From Apostichopus japonicus (lineage: Eukaryota > Echinodermata > Holothuroidea > Aspidochirotida > Stichopodidae), in the NCBI RefSeq assembly GCF_037975245.1, contig NC_092571.1:21873917-21937916 (forward strand): a DNA stretch of 64,000 bases. The letters are read 5' to 3'. Each line of letters begins with the position of its first letter. The first letter of the stretch is position 1. Shown one piece after another: positions 9,303 to 20,800 of the stretch. Under the pieces are notes generated by a model. It made no database searches. It was given only the letters and a program-made list of their open reading frames with translations, and was not told where the DNA came from. The position numbers and the translations under genes are program-made.

Positions 9303-12300
9303 TGGCGCGATGGCTCCGCGCACTGTGCGAGCTGACGACCGAGACTCTCTTTTGCATCCGTGGTTCGAACCGCGGGTGATGACGTCTTTTGCCGATCTTT
9401 TACAGCAAGTGCCTACACGGGGAGCTGTAAGTATTAGTAAATCCACCTAATGTCTCAGTCCATACGGTGGCGCGATGGCTCCGCGCACTGTGCGAGCTGA
9501 CGACCGAGACTCGCTTTTGCATCCGTGGTTCGAACCGCGGGTGATGACGTCTTTTGCCGATCTTTTACAGCAAGTGCCTACACGGGGAGCTGTAAGTATT
9601 AGTAAATCCACCTAATATCTCAGTCCATACGGTGGCGCGATGGCTCCGCGCACTGTGCGAGCTGACGACCGAGACTCGCTTTTGCATCCGTGGTTCGAAC
9701 CCCGGGTGATGACGTCTTTTGCCGATCTTTTACAGCAAGTGCCTACACGGGGAGCTGTAAGTATTAGTAAATCCACCTAATGTCTCAGTCCATACGGTGG
9801 CGCGATGGCTCCGCGCACTGTGCGAGCTGACGACCGAGACTCGCTTTTGCATCCGTGGTTCGAACCCCGGGTGATGACGTCTTTTGCCGATCTTTTACAG
9901 CAAGTGCCTACACGGGGAGCTGTAAGTATTAGTTAATCCACCTAATGTCTCAGTCCATACGTTGGCGCGATGGCTCCGCGCACTGTGCGAGCTGACGATC
10001 GAGACTCGCTTTTGCATCCGTGGTTCGAACCCCGGGTGATGACGTCTTTTGCCGATCTTTTACAGCAAGTGCCTACACGGGGAGCTGTAAGTATTAGTTA
10101 ATCCACCTAATATCTCAGTCCATACGGTGGCGCGATGGCTCCGCGCACTGTGCGAGCTGACGATCGAGACTCTCTTTTGCATCCGTGGTTCGAACCCCGG
10201 GTGATGACGTCTTTTGCCGATCTTTTACAGCAAGTGCCTACACGGGGAGCTGTAAGTATTAGTTAATCCACCTAATATCTCAGTCCATACGGTGGCGCGA
10301 TGGCTCCGCGCACTGTGCGAGCTGACGATCGAGACTCTCTTTTGCATCCGTGGTTCGAACCCCGGGTGATGACGTCTTTTGCCGATCTTTTACAGCAAGT
10401 GCCTACACGGGGAGCTGTAAGTATTAGTTAATCCACCTAATATCTCAGTCCATACGGTGGCGCGATGGCTCCGCGCACTGTGCGAGCTGACGATCGAGAC
10501 TCTCTTTTGCATCCGTGGTTCGAACCACGGGTGATGACGTCTTTTGCCGATCTTTTACAGCAAGTGCCTACACGGGGAGCTGTAAGTATTAGTTAATCCA
10601 CCTAATATCTCAGTCCATACGGTAGCGCGATGGCTTGGCGCACTGTGCGAGCTGATGATCGAGACTCTCTTTTGCATCCGTGGTTCGAACCCCGGGTGAT
10701 GACGTCTTTTGCCGATCTTTTACAGCAAGTGCCTACACGGGGAGCTGTAAGTATTAGTTAATCCACCTAATATCTCAGTCCATACAGTGGCGCGATGGCT
10801 TGGCGCACTGTGCGAGCTGATGATCGAGACTCTCTTTTGCATCCGTGGTTCGAACCCCGGGTGATGACGTCTTTTGCCGATCTTTTACAGCAAGTGCCTA
10901 CACGGGGAGCTGTAAGTATTAGTTAATCCACCTAATATCTCAGTCCATACAGTGGCGCGATGGCTTGGCGCACTGTGCGAGCTGATGATCGAGACTCTCT
11001 TTTGCATCCGTGGTTCGAACCCCGGGTGATGACGTCTTTTGCCGATCTTTTACAGCAAGTGCCTACACGGGGAGCTGTAAGTATTAGTTAATCCACCTAA
11101 TATCTCAGTCCATACAGTGGCGCGATGGCTTGGCGCGTTGTACGAGCTGATGATCGAGACTCTCTTTTGCATCCGTGGTTCGAACCCCGGGTGATGACGT
11201 CTTTTGCCGATCTTTTACAGCAAGTGCCTACACGGGGAGCTGTAAGTATTAGTTAATCCACCTAATATCTCAGTCCATACAGTGGCGCGATGGCTTGGCG
11301 CACTGTGCGAGCTGATGATCGAGACTCTCTTTTGCATCCGTGGTTCGAACCCCGGGTGATGACGTCTTTTGCCGATCTTTTACAGCAAGTGCCTACACGG
11401 GGAGCTGTAAGTATTAGTTAATCCACCTAATATCTCAGTCCATACAGTGGCGCGATGGCTTGGCGCGTTGTACGAGCTGATGATCGAGACTCTCTTTTGC
11501 ATCCGTGGTTCGAACCCCGGGTGATGACGTCTTTTGCCGATCTTTTACAGCAAGTGCCTACACGGGGAGCTGTAAGTATTAGTTAATCCACCTAATATCT
11601 CAGTCCATACAGTGGCGCGATGGCTTGGCGCGTTGTACGAGCTGATGATCGAGACTCTCTTTTGCATCCGTGGTGCGAACCCCGGGTGATGACGTCTTTT
11701 GCCGATCTTTTACAGCAAGTGCCTACACGGGGAGCTGTAAGTATTAGTTAATCCACCTAATATCTCAGTCCATACAGTGGCGCGATGGCTTGGCGCGTTG
11801 TACGAGCTGATGATCGAGACTCTCTTTTGCATCCGTGGTTCGAACCCCGGGTGATGACTTCTTTTGCCGATCTTTTACAGCAAGTGCCTACACGGGGAGC
11901 TGTAAGTATTAGTTAATCCACCTAATATCTCAGTCCATACAGTGGCGCGATGGCTTGGCGCGTTGTACGAGCTGATGATCGAGACTCTCTTTTGCATCCG
12001 TGGTTCGAACCCCGGGGGATGACGTCTTTTGCCGATCTTTTACAGCAAGTGCCTACACGGGGAGCTGTAAGTATTAGTTAATCCACCTAATATCTCAGTC
12101 CATACAGTGGCGCGATGGCTTGGCGCACTGTGCTAGCTGATGATCGAGACTCTCTTTTGCATCCGTGGTTCGAACCCCGGGTGATGACGTCTTTTGCCGA
12201 TCTTTTACAGCAAGTGCCTACACGGGGAGCTGTAAGTATTAGTTAATCCACCTAATATCTCAGTCCATACAGTGGCGCGATGGCTTGGCGCGTTGTACGA

Positions 12301-12602
12301 GCTGATGATCGAGACTCTCTTTTGCATCCGTGGTTCGAACCCCGGGTGATGACGTCTTTTGCCGATCTTTTACAGCAAGTGCCTACACGGGGAGCTGTAA
12401 GTATTAGTTAATCCACCTAATATCTCAGTCCATACAGTGGCGCGATGGCTTGGCGCGTTGTACGAGCTGATGATCGAGACTCTCTTTTGCATCCGTGGTT
12501 CGAACCCCGGGTGATGACGTCTTTTGCCGATCTTTTACAGCAAGTGCCTACACGGGGAGCTGTAAGTATTAGTTAATCCACCTAATATCTCAGTCCATAC
12601 AG

Positions 12603-12672
12603 TGGCGCGATGGCTTGGCGCACTGTACGAGCTGATGATCGAGACTCTCTTTTGCATCCGTGGTTCGAACCC
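12603..12672 (+). promoter_or_regulatory. Representative internal Pol III-type promoter (A and B boxes) of one monomer
   Basis: Shown for one typical monomer; the pattern repeats about every 165 bp. The A-box-like TGGCGCGATGG (12603-12613) matches the tRNA A box except that AG is replaced by GA. The B box GGTTCGAACCC (12662-12672) is a full match to GGTTCGANNCC. The 48-bp spacing is within the range of tRNA genes and tRNA-derived SINEs. GCGC flanks the GATGGCTTG loop, like a D arm with its GG. The core GGTTCGAACC is itself a palindrome, so the minus strand also nearly matches. No expression is shown. Confidence 0.7.
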
Positions 12673-12701
12673 CGGGTGATGACGTCTTTTGCCGATCTTT
12701 T
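12603..12701 (+). ncRNA. Putative tRNA-like/SINE-head transcript unit (representative monomer)
   Basis: If Pol III used the A and B boxes, the transcript would end at T4 runs at 12687-12690 or 12698-12701, giving an RNA of about 90-100 nt. A T-arm-like stem CCGTGG/CCCCGG (one mismatch) closes a TTCGAA loop. I find no convincing acceptor stem or anticodon arm, so it is not a functional tRNA. Another T4 run at 12650-12653, between the boxes, could stop transcription early. This is a prediction from sequence, repeated about 344 times in the array. Confidence 0.4.
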
Positions 12702-12705
12702 ACAG

Positions 12706-12726
12706 CAAGTGCCTACACGGGGAGCT
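12706..12726 (+). other. 21-bp block bounded by splice-site-like signals (representative monomer)
   Basis: A pyrimidine-rich TCTTTTACAG ends at 12705 and GTAAGT begins at 12727. The block between is 21 bp with no stop in any plus frame, even when joined to itself. It lies inside the inverted repeat TTACAGC/GCTGTAA, so the minus strand also reads TTACAG before it and GTAAAA after it. A microexon is conceivable, but chance is more likely. Confidence 0.3.
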
Positions 12727-15700
12727 GTAAGTATTAGTTAATCCACCTAATATCTCAGTCCATACAGTGGCGCGATGGCTTGGCGCGTTGTACGAGCTGA
12801 TGATCGAGACTCTCTTTTGCATCCGTGGTTCGAACCCCGGGTGATGACGTCTTTTGCCGACCTTTTACAGCAAGTGCCTACACGGGGAGCTGTAAGTATT
12901 AGTTAATCCACCTAATATCTCAGTCCATACAGTGGCGCGATGACTTGGCGCGTTGTACGAGCTGATGATCGAGACTCTCTTTTGCATCCGTGGTTCGAAC
13001 CCCGGGTGATGACGTCTTTTGCCGATCTTTTACAGCAAGTGCCTACACGGGGAGCTGTAAGTATTAGTTAATCCACCTAATATCTCAGTCCATACAGTGG
13101 CGCGATGGCTTGGCGCGTTGTACGAGCTGATGATCGAGACTCTCTTTTGCATCCGTGGTTCGAACCCCGGGTGATGACGTCTTTTGCCGATCTTTTACAG
13201 CAAGTGCCTACACGGGGAGCTGTAAGTATTAGTTAATCCACCTAATATCTCAGTCCATACAGTGGCGCGATGGCTTGGCGCGTTGTACGAGCTGATGATC
13301 GAGACTCTCTTTTGCATCCGTGGTTCGAACCCCGGGTGATGACGTCTTTTGCCGATCTTTTACAGCAAGTGCCTACACGGGGAGCTGTAAGTATTAGTTA
13401 ATCCACCTAATATCTCAGTCCATACAGTGGCGCGATGGCTTGGCGCGTTGTACGAGCTGACGATCGAGACTCTCTTTTGCATCCGTGGTTCGAACCCCGG
13501 GTGATGACGTCTTTTGCCGATCTTTTACAGCAAGTGCCTACACGGGGAGCTGTAAGTATTAGTTAATCCACCTAATATCTCAGTCCATACAGTGGCGCGA
13601 TGGCTTGGCGCGTTGTACGAGCTGACGATCGAGACTCTCTTTTGCATCCGTGGTTCGAACCCCGGGTGATGACGTCTTTTGCCGATCTTTTACAGCAAGT
13701 GCCTACACGGGGAGCTGTAAGTATTAGTTAATCCACCTAATATCTCAGTCCATACAGTGGCGCGATGGCTTGGCGCGTTGTACGAGCTGATGATCGAGAC
13801 TCTCTTTTGCATCCGTGGTTCGAACCCCGGGTGATGACGTCTTTTGCCGATCTTTTACAGCAAGTGCCTACACGGGGAGCTGTAAGTATTAGTTAATCCA
13901 CCTAATATCTCAGTCCATACAGTGGCGCGATGGCTTGGCGCGTTGTACGAGCTGATGATCGAGACTCTCTTTTGCATCCGTGGTTCGAACCCCGGGTGAT
14001 GACGTCTTTTGCCGATCTTTTACAGCAAGTGCCTACACGGCGAGCTGTAAGTATTAGTTAATCCACCTAATATCTCAGTCCATACAGTGGCGCGATGGCT
14101 TGGCGCGTTGTACGAGCTGATGATCGAGACTCTCTTTTGCATCCGTGGTTCGAACCCCGGGTGATGACGTCTTTTGCCGATCTTTTACAGCAAGTGCCTA
14201 CACGGGGAGCTGTAAGTATTAGTTAATCCAGCTAATATCTCAGTCCATACAGTGGCGCGATGGCTTGGCGCGTTGTACGAGCTGATGATCGAGACTCTCT
14301 TTTGCATCCGTGGTTCGAACCCCGGGTGATGACGTCTTTTGCCGATCTTTTACAGCAAGTGCCTACACGGGGAGCTGTAAGTATTAGTTAATCCACCTAA
14401 TATCTCAGTCCATACAGTGGCGCGATGGCTTGGCGCGTTGTACGAGCTGATGATCGAGACTCTCTTTTGCATCCGTGGTTCGAACCCCGGGTGATGACGT
14501 CTTTTGCCGATCTTTTACAGCAAGTGCCTACACGGGGAGCTGTAAGTATTAGTTAATCCACCTAATATCTCAGTCCATACAGTGGCGCGATGGCTTGGCG
14601 CGTTGTACGAGCTGATGATCGAGACTCTCTTTTGCATCCGTGGTTCGAACCCCGGGTGATGACGTCTTTTGCCGATCTTTTACAGCAAGTGCCTACACGG
14701 GGAGCTGTAAGTATTAGTTAATCCACCTAATATCTCAGTCCATACAGTGGCGCGATGGCTTGGCGCACTGTACGAGCTAATGATCGAGACTCTCTTTTGC
14801 ATCCGTGGTTCGAACCCCGGGTGATGACGTCTTTTGCCGATCTTTTACAGCAAGTGCCTACACGGGGAGCTGTAAGTATTAGTTAATCCACCTAATATCT
14901 CAGTCCATACAGTGGCGCGATGGCTTGGCGCGTTGTACGAGCTGATGATCGAGACTCTCTTTTGCATCCGTGGTTCGAACCCCGGGTGATGACGTCTTTT
15001 GCCGATCTTTTACAGCAAGTGCCTACACGGGGAGCTGTAAGTATTAGTTAATCCACCTAATATCTCAGTCCATACAGTGGCGCGATGGCTTGGCGCACTG
15101 TACGAGCTGATGATCGAGACTCTCTTTTGCATCCGTGGTTCGAACCCCGGGTGATGACGTCTTTTGCCGATCTTTTACAGCAAGTGCCTACACGGGGAGC
15201 TGTAAGTATTAGTTAATCCACCTAATATCTCAGTCCATACAGTGGCGCGATGGCTTGGCGCACTGTACGAGCTAATGATCGAGACTCTCTTTTGCATCCG
15301 TGGTTCGAACCCCGGGTGATGACGTCTTTTGCCGTTCTTTTACAGCAAGTGCCTACACTGGCAGCTGTAAGTATTAGTTAATCCACCTAATATCTCAGTC
15401 CATACAGTGGCGCGATGGCTTGGCGCGTTGTACGAGCTGATGATCGAGACTCTCTTTTGCATCCGTGGTTCGAACCCCGGGTGATGACGTCTTTTGCCGA
15501 TCTTTTACAGCAAGTGCCTACACGGGGAGCTGTAAGTATTAGTTAATCCAGCTAATATCTCAGTCCATACAGTGGCGCGATGGCTTGGCGCACTGTACGA
15601 GCTGATGATCGAGACTCTCTTTTGCATCCGTGGTTCGAACCCCGGGTGATGACGTCTTTTGCCGATCTTTTACAGCAAGTGCCTACACTGGGAGCTGTAA

Positions 15701-17882
15701 GTATTAGTTAATCCAGCTAATATCTCAGTCCATACAGTGGCGCGATGGCTTGGCGCGTTGTACGAGCTGACGATCGAGACTCTCTTTTGCATCCGTGGTT
15801 CGAACCCCGGGTGATGACGTCTTTTGCCGATCTTTTACAGCAAGTGCCTACACGGGGAGCTGTAAGTATTAGTTAATCCACCTAATATCTCAGTCCATAC
15901 AGTGGCGCGATGGCTTGGCGCACTGTACGAGCTGACGATCGAGACTCTCTTTTGCATCCGTGGTTCGAACCCCGGGTGATGACGTCTTTTGCCGATCTTT
16001 TACAGCAAGTGCCTACACTGGCAGCTGTAAGTATTAGTTAATCCAGCTAATATCTCAGTCCATACAGTGGCGCGATGGCTTGGCGCGTTGTACGAGCTGA
16101 CGATCGAGACTCTCTTTTGCATCCGTGGTTCGAACCCCGGGTGATGACGTCTTTTGCCGATCTTTTACAGCAAGTGCCTACACTGGCAGCTGTAAGTATT
16201 AGTTAATCCAGCTAATATCTCAGTCCATACAGTGGCGCGATGGCTTGGCGCGTTGTACGAGCTGACGATCGAGACTCTCTTTTGCATCCGTGGTTCGAAC
16301 CCCGGGTGATGACGTCTTTTGCCGATCTTTTACAGCAAGTGCCTACACGGGGAGCTGTAAGTATTAGTTAATCCACCTAATATCTCAGTCCATACAGTGG
16401 CGCGATGGCTTGGCGCACTGTACGAGCTGACGATCGAGACTCTCTTTTGCATCCGTGGTTCGAACCCCGGGTGATGACGTCTTTTGCCGATCTTTTACAG
16501 CAAGTGCCTACACTGGCAGCTGTAAGTATTAGTTAATCCACCTAATACCTCAGTCCATACAGTGGCGCGATGGCTTGGCGCGTTGTACGAGCTGACGATC
16601 GAGACTCTCTTTTGCATCCGTGGTTCGAACCCCGGGTGATGACGTCTTTTGCCGATCTTTTACAGCAAGTGCCTACACTGGCAGCTGTAAGTATTAGTTA
16701 ATCCACCTAATATCTCAGTCCATACAGTGGCGCGATGGCTTGGCGCACTGTACGAGCTGACGATCGAGACTCTCTTTTGCATCCGTGGTTCGAACCCCGG
16801 GTGATGACGTCTTTTGCCGATCTTTTACAGCAAGTGCCTACACTGGCAGCTGTAAGTATTAGTTAATCCACCTAATATCTCAGTCCATACAGTGGCGCGA
16901 TGGCTTGGCGCGTTGTACGAGCTGATGATCGAGACTCTCTTTTGCATCCGTGGTTCGAACCCCGGGTGATGACGTCTTTTGCCGATCTTTTACAGCAAGT
17001 GCCTACACTGGCAGCTGTAAGTATTAGTTAATCCACCTAATATCTCAGTCCATACAGTGGCGCGATGGCTTGGCGCACTGTACGAGCTGATGATCGAGAC
17101 TCTCTTTTGCATCCGTGGTTCGAACCCCGGGTGATGACGTCTTTTGCCGATCTTTTACAGCAAGTGCCTACACGGGGAGCTGTAAGTATTAGTTAATCCA
17201 CCTAATATCTCAGTCCATACAGTGGCGCGATGGCTTGGCGCACTGTACGAGCTGACGATCGAGACTCTCTTTTGCATCCGTGGTTCGAACCCCGGGTGAT
17301 GACGTCTTTTGCCGATCTTTTACAGCAAGTGCCTACACTGGGAGCTGTAAGTATTAGTTAATCCAGCTAATATCTCAGTCCATACAGTGGCGCGATGGCT
17401 TGGCGCGTTGTACGAGCTGACGATCGAGACTCTCTTTTGCATCCGTGGTTCGAACCCCGGGTGATGACGTCTTTTGCCGATCTTTTACAGCAAGTGCCTA
17501 CACTGGGAGCTGTAAGTATTAGTTAATCCAGCTAATATCTCAGTCCATACAGTGGCGCGATGGCTTGGCGCGTTGTACGAGCTGACGATCGAGACTCTCT
17601 TTTGCATCCGTGGTTCGAACCCCGGGTGATGACGTCTTTTGCCGATCTTTTACAGCAAGTGCCTACACGGGGAGCTGTAAGTATTAGTTAATCCACCTAA
17701 TATCTCAGTCCATACAGTGGCGCGATGGCTTGGCGCGTTGTACGAGCTGACGATCGAGACTCTCTTTTGCATCCGTGGTTCGAACCCCGGGTGATGACGT
17801 CTTTTGCCGATCTTTTACAGCAAGTGCCTACACTGGCAGCTGTAAGTATTAGTTAATCCACCTAATATCTCAGTCCATACAG

Positions 17883-20800
17883 TGGCGCGATGGCTTGGCG
17901 CGTTGTACGAGCTGACGATCGAGACTCTCTTTGCATCCGTGGTTCGAACCCCGGGGGATGACGTCTTTTGCCGATCTTTTACAGCAAGTGCCTACACTGG
18001 CAGCTGTAAGTATTAGTTAATCCACCTAATATCTCAGTCCATACAGTGGCGCGATGGCTTGGCGCACTGTACGAGCTGACGATCGAGACTCTCTTTTGCA
18101 TCCGTGGTTCGAACCCCGGGTGATGACGTCTTTTGCCGATCTTTTACAGCAAGTGCCTACACGGGGAGCTGTAAGTATTAGTTAATCCACCTAATATCTC
18201 AGTCCATACAGTGGCGCGATGGCTTGGCGCACTGTACGAGCTGACGATCGAGACTCTCTTTTGCATCCGTGGTTCGAACCCCGGGTGATGACGTCTTTTG
18301 CCGATCTTTTACAGCAAGTGCCTACACGGGGAGCTGTAAGTATTAGTTAATCCAGCTAATATCTCAGTCCATACAGTGGCGCGATGGCTTGGCGCACTGT
18401 ACGAGCTGACGATCGAGACTCTCTTTTGCATCCGTGGTTCGAACCCCGGGTGATGACGTCTTTTGCCGATCTTTTACAGCAAGTGCCTACACTGGCAGCT
18501 GTAAGTATTAGTTAATCCAGCTAATATCTCAGTCCATACAGTGGCGCGATGGCTTGGCGCGTTGTACGAGCTGACGATCGAGACTCTCTTTTGCATCCGT
18601 GGTTCGAACCCCGGGTGATGACGTCTTTTGCCGATCTTTTACAGCAAGTGCCTACACTGGCAGCTGTAAGTATTAGTTAATCCACCTAATATCTCAGTCC
18701 ATACAGTGGCGCGATGGCTTGTGGCGTTGTACGAGCTGACGATCGAGACTCTCTTTTGCATCCGTGGTTCGAACCCCGGGTGATGACGTCTTTTGCCGAT
18801 CTTTTACAGCAAGTGCCTACACTGGCAGCTGTAAGTATTAGTTAATCCACCTAATATCTCAGTCCATACAGTGGCGCGATGGCTTGGCGCGTTGTACGAG
18901 CTGACGATCGAGACTCTCTTTTGCATCCGTGGTTCGAACCCCGGGTGATGACGTCTTTTGCCGATCTTTTACAGCAAGTGCCTACACTGGCAGCTGTAAG
19001 TATTAGTTAATCCACCTAATATCTCAGTCCATACAGTGGCGCGATGGCTTGGCGCGTTGTACGAGCTGACGATCGAGACTCTCTTTTGCATCCGTGGTTC
19101 GAACCCCGGGTGATGACGTCTTTTGCCGATCTTTTACAGCAAGTGCCTACACTGGCAGCTGTAAGTATTAGTTAATCCACCTAATATCTCAGTCCATACA
19201 GTGGCGCGATGGCTTGGCGCGTTGTACGAGCTGACGATCGAGACTCTCTTTTGCATCCGTGGTTCGAACCCCGGGTGATGACGTCTTTTGCCGATCTTTT
19301 ACAGCAAGTGCCTACACTGGCAGCTGTAAGTATTAGTTAATCCACCTAATATCTCAGTCCATACAGTGGCGCGATGGCTTGGCGCGTTGTACGAGCTGAC
19401 GATCGAGACTCTCTTTTGCATCCGTGGTTCGAACCCCGGGTGATGACGTCTTTTGCCGATCTTTTACAGCAAATGCCTACACTGGCAGCTGTAAGTATTA
19501 GTTAATCCACCTAATATCTCAGTCCATACAGTGGCGCGATGGCTTGGCGCGTTGTACGAGCTGACGATCGAGACTCTCTTTTGCATCCGTGGTTCGAACC
19601 CCGGGTGATGACGTCTTTTGCCGATCTTTTACAGCAAATGCCTACACTGGCAGCTGTAAGTATTAGTTAATCCACCTAATATCTCAGTCCATACAGTGGC
19701 GCGATGGCTTGGCGCGTTGTACGAGCTGACGATCGAGACTCTCTTTTGCATCCGTGGTTCGAACCCCGGGTGATGACGTCTTTTGCCGATCTTTTACAGC
19801 AAGTGCCTACACTGGCAGCTGTAAGTATTAGTTAATCCACCTAATATCTCAGTCCATACAGTGTCGCGATGGCTTGGCGCGTTGTACGAGCTGACGATCG
19901 AGACTCTCTTTTGCATCCGTGGTTCGAACCCCGGGTGATGACGTCTTTTGCCGATCTTTTACAGCAAGTGCCTACACGGGGAGCTGTAAGTATTAGTTAA
20001 TCCACCTAATATCTCAGTCCATACAGTGGCGCGATGGCTTGGCGCACTGTACGAGCTGATGATCGAGACTCTCTTTTGCATCCGTGGTTCGAACCCCGGG
20101 TGATGACGTCTTTTGCCGATCTTTTACAGCAAGTGCCTACACGGGGAGCTGTAAGTATTAGTTAATCCAGCTAATATCTCAGTCCATACAGTGGCGCGAT
20201 GGCTTGGCGCACTGTACGAGCTGATGATCGAGACTCTCTTTTGCATCCGTGGTTCGAACCCCGGGTGATGACGTCTTTTGCCGATCTTTTACAGTAAGTG
20301 CCTACACGGGGAGCTGTAAGTATTAGTTAATCCAGCTAATATCTCAGTCCATACAGTGGCGCGATGGCTTGGCGCACTGTACGAGCTGATGATCGAGACT
20401 CTCTTTTGCATCCGTGGTTCGAACCCCGGGTGATGACGTCTTTTGCCGATCTTTTACAGCAAGTGCCTACACGGGGAGCTGTAAGTATTAGTTAATCCAG
20501 CTAATATCTCAGTCCATACAGTGGCGCGATGGCTTGGCGCACTGTACGAGCTGATGATCGAGACTCTCTTTTGCATCCGTGGTTCGAACCCCGGGTGATG
20601 ACGTCTTTTGCCGATCTTTTACAGCAAGTGCCTACACGGGGAGCTGTAAGTATTAGTTAATCCACCTAATATCTCAGTCCATACAGTGGCGCGATGGCTT
20701 GGCGCGTTGTACGAGCTGACGATCGAGACTCTCTTTGCATCCGTGGTTCGAACCCCGGGGGATGACGTCTTTTGCCGATCTTTTACAGCAAGTGCCTACA

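Larger units (their letters stand above)
7174..10620 (+). repeat. Edge subfamily of the satellite (CTCCGCGC type)
   Basis: Monomers here mostly carry CGGTGGCGCGATGGCTCCGC, then CACTGTGCGAGCTGACGA and GAGACTCG. From about 10.62 kb the core type has CAGTGGCGCGATGGCTTGGC with TACGAGCTGATGATC and GAGACTCT. Some monomers have GGTGATTACG and are 164 bp. The CTCCGCGC form makes a 5-bp GCGCG/CGCGC D-arm-like stem instead of the 4-bp stem of the core. Confidence 0.85.

Noticed and set aside
12672-12690. CRE-like site TGATGACGTCT in each monomer
   Set aside because: It is one base short of the TGACGTCA palindrome and has no promoter context. I do not call it regulatory.
12603-12850. C/D-box snoRNA-like motifs (GTGATGA and CTGA) in each monomer
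   Set aside because: The C-box match is exact, but the CTGA of the same monomer lies upstream of it and the next is about 114 bp downstream. No terminal stem is seen. The motifs are short enough to occur by chance and were then amplified with the monomer.
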